Positions 60,638-64,000 of a stretch of 64,000 nucleotides of DNA are shown here, one piece after another. Under the pieces are notes generated by a model. That model was not told the origin of the DNA. It did not search any database and was given only the letters and a program-made list of their open reading frames with translations. Origin of the DNA: Pseudonocardiaceae bacterium YIM PH 21723 (lineage in GTDB: Bacteria > Actinomycetota > Actinomycetes > Mycobacteriales > Pseudonocardiaceae); NCBI GenBank assembly GCA_003600225.1, contig QZFT01000048.1, positions 1-64,000 on the forward strand. Direction: 5' to 3'. Made by a program: the position numbers and the translations under genes. Every line of letters starts with the position of its first letter. The stretch's first letter is position 1.

Positions 60638-61282
60638 TCATCGCAGGATCGCCGCCTTCCGTTCGGTGGCACCGGTGACCAGGCCGACGACCACCGAGAG
60701 GGCCATGTACAGCAGGCCGGCCGAGACGAAGATCCAGATCGGTTGGGCCTCGGCCAGGTTGACCCGGTTGGCGGTGGCGGTCAGCTCGACCACGCCGACC
60801 GCGGCGGCCATCGCGGTGTTCATGATCGTCATGATCGCGAGGGTGCCCAGCGGCTGGACCACGGTGCGCAATGCCTGCGGCAGCACCACATTCAGCAGTG
60901 ACTGGCTGAAGGTCAGCCCGAGTGCCCGCGCGGCCTCCCCCTGGCCGACCGGCACCGCGTTGATCCCCGAACGAACCGCCTCGGCCATGTACGCGCCCTG
61001 GTAGAGCGCGAGGACCACGGCTGAGGTGGTGAACAGGTCGGCCAGCACGCCGATGTCCGGCAACGCAAAGACGGCCAGCACCAGCCAGACCAGCAGCGGC
61101 ACATTCTGCAGAATCTGCACGTAGGCGGTTCCGGCGGCGCGCAGCACCGGGACGGGACTGACCCGCAGCGCGGCCACGAGCACGCCGATGACCAGTGCGC
61201 CGACCAGGGCCAACGCCGCCAATTCGACGGTCAGCAGCAGGCCGTCCCCGAAATCACCGAGATGTTCGATCAGGATCTCCAT
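60638..61282 (-). CDS. Amino-acid ABC transporter permease
   Basis: A 214-residue permease with five or six membrane segments and the EAA loop EAVRSGINAVPVGQGEAARA, like GluC-type glutamate permeases. ATG 61282 follows GGAG, which lies across the stop of the binding-protein gene, so translation is coupled. Confidence 0.92.
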   Translation of the reverse strand: MEILIEHLGDFGDGLLLTVELAALALVGALVIGVLVAALRVSPVPVLRAAGTAYVQILQNVPLLVWLVLAVFALPDIGVLADLFTTSAVVLALYQGAYMAEAVRSGINAVPVGQGEAARALGLTFSQSLLNVVLPQALRTVVQPLGTLAIMTIMNTAMAAAVGVVELTATANRVNLAEAQPIWIFVSAGLLYMALSVVVGLVTGATERKAAILR

Positions 61283-61287
61283 GCCCG

Positions 61288-62175
61288 TCACTCCGATCCC
61301 GGCGCGGAGCCGATGGCCGGGGGCGGCGGCGCGTCGCCGGCCACCACGGTGCCGATGGAGTTCTTCCAGGTCTTGGCCCACAGCCCGGAGGCCTGGATGG
61401 TGCGCAGCCACTCGTTCACGAACTGCTTGAACTGGGCGTCCCCGTGCTTGATGCCGATGCCGTAGGGGTCGCTGGTGAACGGCTTGCCCTGGATGACGAT
61501 CGTCGGCGTGCGGCGCACCGAATCCAGCAGTACGGCCTCGTCCTGGACATAGGCCTCGCCGCGTCCCTGACGCAGCGCCTGGAGGCATTCCGGTGCGCTG
61601 CCGAAGGTGAGGATCTTGGCGCCCGGTGCGGCCTTCTCGATGGCCGGGATGGCCGGGGTGTTGGCGCCGGCGATCACCGTTTTCCCGTTCAGGTCCTCGG
61701 GTTCACCGATACCGGTCTGGTCCTTCCTGGTGGCGATCACCAGACCGGAGTTGTAGTACGGGCCGGCGAAGGCGACCTGCGTCGCGCGCTTCGGCGTGAT
61801 CGAGTAGGTCTGCAGGATGACGTCCACGGTTCCGTTGGCCAGCAAGGCCTCTCGCGTCTCGGACGCGGCGCTGCGCACCTCCACCGCGGGCTTGCCGAGG
61901 ATGTAGGTGGCCAGCAGCCGGCCGAAGTCGGCGTCGAGGCCCTCGATCTGTTCGGTGACCGGGTTCTGCTGGGACAGCAGCGGCGCGTCGAGCGAGCCGC
62001 CGACGATCAGGTATCCACGCTTGCGGATCTTCTCCATGGTGGTGCCGGGGACGATGCTCGCCGCAACCGGCGCGGCGGCGACCAGAGCGTCCGCCGAAGG
62101 ACTGGTGCTGGGGCCGCCGCAGGCGGTCAGGGACAGCGCGGCGATCACGGCGATCGCCAGCAGGGTGCGTGCCAT
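61288..62175 (-). CDS. Amino-acid ABC transporter substrate-binding lipoprotein
   Basis: A 295-residue lipoprotein (lipobox LSLTAC near residue 18) with a family 3 solute-binding domain: MEKIRKRGYLIVGGS, EGLDADFGRLLATYILG and GSAPECLQALRQGRGEAYVQ. The order and size recall glutamate-binding GluB; given the linked asparaginase, asparagine or aspartate is plausible. ATG 62175 is preferred to the TTG nine bases earlier. Confidence 0.92.
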   Translation of the reverse strand: MARTLLAIAVIAALSLTACGGPSTSPSADALVAAAPVAASIVPGTTMEKIRKRGYLIVGGSLDAPLLSQQNPVTEQIEGLDADFGRLLATYILGKPAVEVRSAASETREALLANGTVDVILQTYSITPKRATQVAFAGPYYNSGLVIATRKDQTGIGEPEDLNGKTVIAGANTPAIPAIEKAAPGAKILTFGSAPECLQALRQGRGEAYVQDEAVLLDSVRRTPTIVIQGKPFTSDPYGIGIKHGDAQFKQFVNEWLRTIQASGLWAKTWKNSIGTVVAGDAPPPPAIGSAPGSE

Positions 62176-62188
62176 GCTCCTCAACCTT

Positions 62189-62917
62189 TCAGTGCGCGAG
62201 GACTTTGGCCAGGAAGTCCCGGGCCCGGTCGGTGGACGGGGCGGCGAAGAACTCCTCCGGTGAGCCGGTCTCGACGATCTCGCCGTCGGCCATGAACACC
62301 ACGCGGTCGGCGACCTTGCGGGCGAAGCCCATCTCGTGGGTGACGACGACCATGGTCATCCCCTCGCGGGCCAGGGAGGTCATCACGTCCAGGACCTCGC
62401 CGACCATCTCCGGGTCCAGGGCGGAGGTGGGCTCGTCGAAGAGGAGGGCCTTGGGTCGCATGGCCAGTGCCCGGGCGATCGCCGCGCGCTGCTGCTGCCC
62501 GCCGGACAGCTGCGCCGGGTACTTGCCGGCCTGCGCGCCGATGCCCACCCGGTCCAGGAGTTCCCGCGCGGTGCGCTCGGCCTCGGGCCGGGTCGTCTTG
62601 CGCACCTTCATCGGCGCCAGGGTGATGTTGTCCAGCACGGTCCGGTGCTGGAACAGGTTGAACGACTGGAAGACCATGCCGACCTCGGCCCGCAACCGGG
62701 CGAGCTCGCGGCCTTCGACGGGCAACGGTTTGCCATCGAAGAGCACGGTCCCCGCCGTGGGACTTTCCAGCCGGTTGAGGCACCGGCAGAGCGTCGACTT
62801 GCCGGAACCGGACGGCCCGATGATCACCACGACCTCGCCCCTGGCCACGTCGAGATCGACGTTCCGCAGCGCATACGACTCGCCGAACTGCTTGGTAAGC
62901 CCCCGAACCTCGAACAT
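62189..62917 (-). CDS. Amino-acid ABC transporter ATP-binding protein
   Basis: A 242-residue ATPase with Walker [10 protein letters not shown], the Q loop VFQSFNLF, signature [15 protein letters not shown], Walker [14 protein letters not shown] and the switch His in VTHEMGF. Close to GluA/GlnQ. First gene of the transporter operon and divergent from the ROK regulator. Confidence 0.95.
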   Translation of the reverse strand: MFEVRGLTKQFGESYALRNVDLDVARGEVVVIIGPSGSGKSTLCRCLNRLESPTAGTVLFDGKPLPVEGRELARLRAEVGMVFQSFNLFQHRTVLDNITLAPMKVRKTTRPEAERTARELLDRVGIGAQAGKYPAQLSGGQQQRAAIARALAMRPKALLFDEPTSALDPEMVGEVLDVMTSLAREGMTMVVVTHEMGFARKVADRVVFMADGEIVETGSPEEFFAAPSTDRARDFLAKVLAH

Positions 62918-63027
62918 CCGCCCCCCATGACTTACTTCGAAATCGAACGTACTGCGGACCGTAAATCGCACGATCGAATGAAGTCAACGGTTTGATGCAC
63001 CAAGCTCGGCTGTGTTATGCATCCGGA
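62918..63027. promoter_or_regulatory. Divergent promoter region with a candidate operator
   Basis: The 110-base gap between the transporter operon and the ROK gene holds the inverted repeat TTCGA-AA-TCGAA (62936-62947). A duplicated ATGCAT surrounds CCGGA (63017-63033) across the ROK start. Either could be a ROK operator; I could not verify -10/-35 elements. Confidence 0.35.
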
Positions 63028-64000
63028 ATGCATTCCCGAGAGGGCGGACCCGCCGCGCTGGTGCGACTCGTCGCCGCCGGTCAGGCGGAGTCCCGGGCCG
63101 ACCTGGCCCGGCTGTCCGGACTGGCCCCGTCCAGCGTGTCGCTGCGGGTGGAGCAGCTGATCGAGGCGCGACTGCTCACCGAGGAGGGCGAGGGCGCGTC
63201 CCGTGGCGGCCGGCGTCCCCGGCGGCTGCGCCTCGCGCCGGCGGCGGGCGTCTTCCAGGTCGCCGACCTCGGCGCCCACCACGTGCGGCTCGCGGTGGTC
63301 GACCTCGCGGGCACCGTGCTGGCGGTGACCGAGCTGCCGCACGAGATCTCCAGCGGTCCCGAGGCCACCCTCGACTTCGTCATCGAGAACATGCCGCCGA
63401 GCGACCAGCCCGTGCGCGGCATCGGCGTCGGGCTACCCGGCCCGGTGGACCCGGTGACCGGCCAGGTCGTGTCGCCGTCCCGGATGCCGGGCTGGAGCGA
63501 CTTCCCGGTGCGCGATCAGCTTCGCGCCCGAACGGGGCTGCCCAGCCTGGTGGAGAACGACGCCAACCTGATGGCCGTCGGCGAATACCGGCACTCCTGG
63601 CCCGGGCTGGACAACCTGATGGTGCTCAAACTGGGCACCGGCATCGGCTGCGGGGTCATCGCCGGGGGCCGGTTGCACCAGGGACGTGGCGCGGCCGGCG
63701 ACATCAGTCACGTGCGGATCTTCGCCGAGGCGACCGTCGACTGCTCCTGCGGACATCCGGACTGCCTGGAGGCCCACGCCAGCGGCGCCGCCCTGGCCAC
63801 CGCGCTGGGCGTCGAACACCCCACGGACATCCTGAACCTGGTCGCGAGCGGGGTCCCCCAAGCAACCAGCTTGGCCCGGACGGCGGGCAGGCTGATCGGC
63901 GACGTGGTCACCGCGCTGGTGAACTTCTTCAACCCGGACGCCCTGGTCATCGGCGGCAGCCTGTCCGGGGCCGAACCCCTGGTGTCCACGATCCGCGCGG
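63028..64000 (+). CDS. ROK-family transcriptional regulator, 3' end cut off
   Basis: The first 324 codons of a ROK (NagC/XylR-type) repressor. A winged-helix domain (about 10-65, SRADLARLSGLAPSSVSLRV) is followed by the sugar-kinase-like fold with GVGLPGPVDP, VENDANLMAVGE, LKLGTGIGCGVI and the zinc motif CSCGHPDCLEAHASG. NagC-type ROK regulators usually sense sugars or sugar phosphates, so its place opposite an amino-acid transporter is notable. ATG 63028 opens the frame. Confidence 0.92.
   Translation, partial: MHSREGGPAALVRLVAAGQAESRADLARLSGLAPSSVSLRVEQLIEARLLTEEGEGASRGGRRPRRLRLAPAAGVFQVADLGAHHVRLAVVDLAGTVLAVTELPHEISSGPEATLDFVIENMPPSDQPVRGIGVGLPGPVDPVTGQVVSPSRMPGWSDFPVRDQLRARTGLPSLVENDANLMAVGEYRHSWPGLDNLMVLKLGTGIGCGVIAGGRLHQGRGAAGDISHVRIFAEATVDCSCGHPDCLEAHASGAALATALGVEHPTDILNLVASGVPQATSLARTAGRLIGDVVTALVNFFNPDALVIGGSLSGAEPLVSTIRA

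Overview
The window is GC-rich actinobacterial chromosome, most likely from the Amycolatopsis/Saccharopolyspora side of the Pseudonocardiaceae. This is inferred from GTG and TTG starts, a predicted F420-dependent oxidoreductase, ANTAR and partner-switching regulators, a split LigD end-joining system, and a cysteine-type leader peptide. Genes are dense and many are coupled by ATGA or TGATG overlaps. I see no rRNA, tRNA, CRISPR array, transposase or phage gene.

Region 1 (1-22.8 kb) is a general-stress island. It holds two catalases (one cut by the window edge), three ANTAR regulators, SRPBCC proteins and a decayed DUF4383 gene. Its core is a six-gene minus-strand stressosome operon (4252-10200): RsbR, RsbS, RsbT, an ATPase-SpoIIE phosphatase fusion, a hybrid histidine kinase and a receiver-GAF-SpoIIE phosphatase. 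A separate STAS anti-anti-sigma factor and an RsbW-like ATPase lie beside it. Several genes carry promoters resembling the SigB class (GTTT, 14-15 bases, GGGTAT or GGGTAA), but no sigma factor gene is present. NHEJ genes (a ligase and a LigD PE-POL protein) and oxidoreductases share the region.

Region 2 (23.3-29.9 kb) is the most unusual part: a 1,322-residue exported protein and a membrane-anchored M4 metallopeptidase, translationally coupled. The first joins a CdtB/DNase I-like domain, an SGNH hydrolase, hemopexin-like repeats and a ricin-type lectin. The CdtB-plus-ricin-lectin combination recalls cytolethal distending toxin in one chain.

Region 3 (30-47 kb) is accessory: a methyltransferase, an aldo/keto reductase, a McrBC-type methylated-DNA restriction system set between two GATase1-AraC regulators, a Tat-exported HD protein, TerC, an aquaporin-like channel, a secreted small protein, an acyltransferase, an MHS transporter, TspO and an epimerase.

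Region 4 (47-54 kb) holds a coupled glycosyltransferase / PIG-L-methyltransferase / acyl-CoA dehydrogenase-like cluster. It also holds a sulfur-linked block: a TauE/SafE-type exporter, an AraC regulator and an FMN monooxygenase preceded by a Cys-containing leader peptide with an attenuator hairpin.

Region 5 (54-64 kb) has a secreted GH15 enzyme, a luciferase-like oxidoreductase, and an amino-acid ABC transporter operon that runs on into asparaginase and CutC, with a divergent ROK regulator cut by the window end. Three copies of a long intergenic inverted repeat lie here, one with compensatory base changes.
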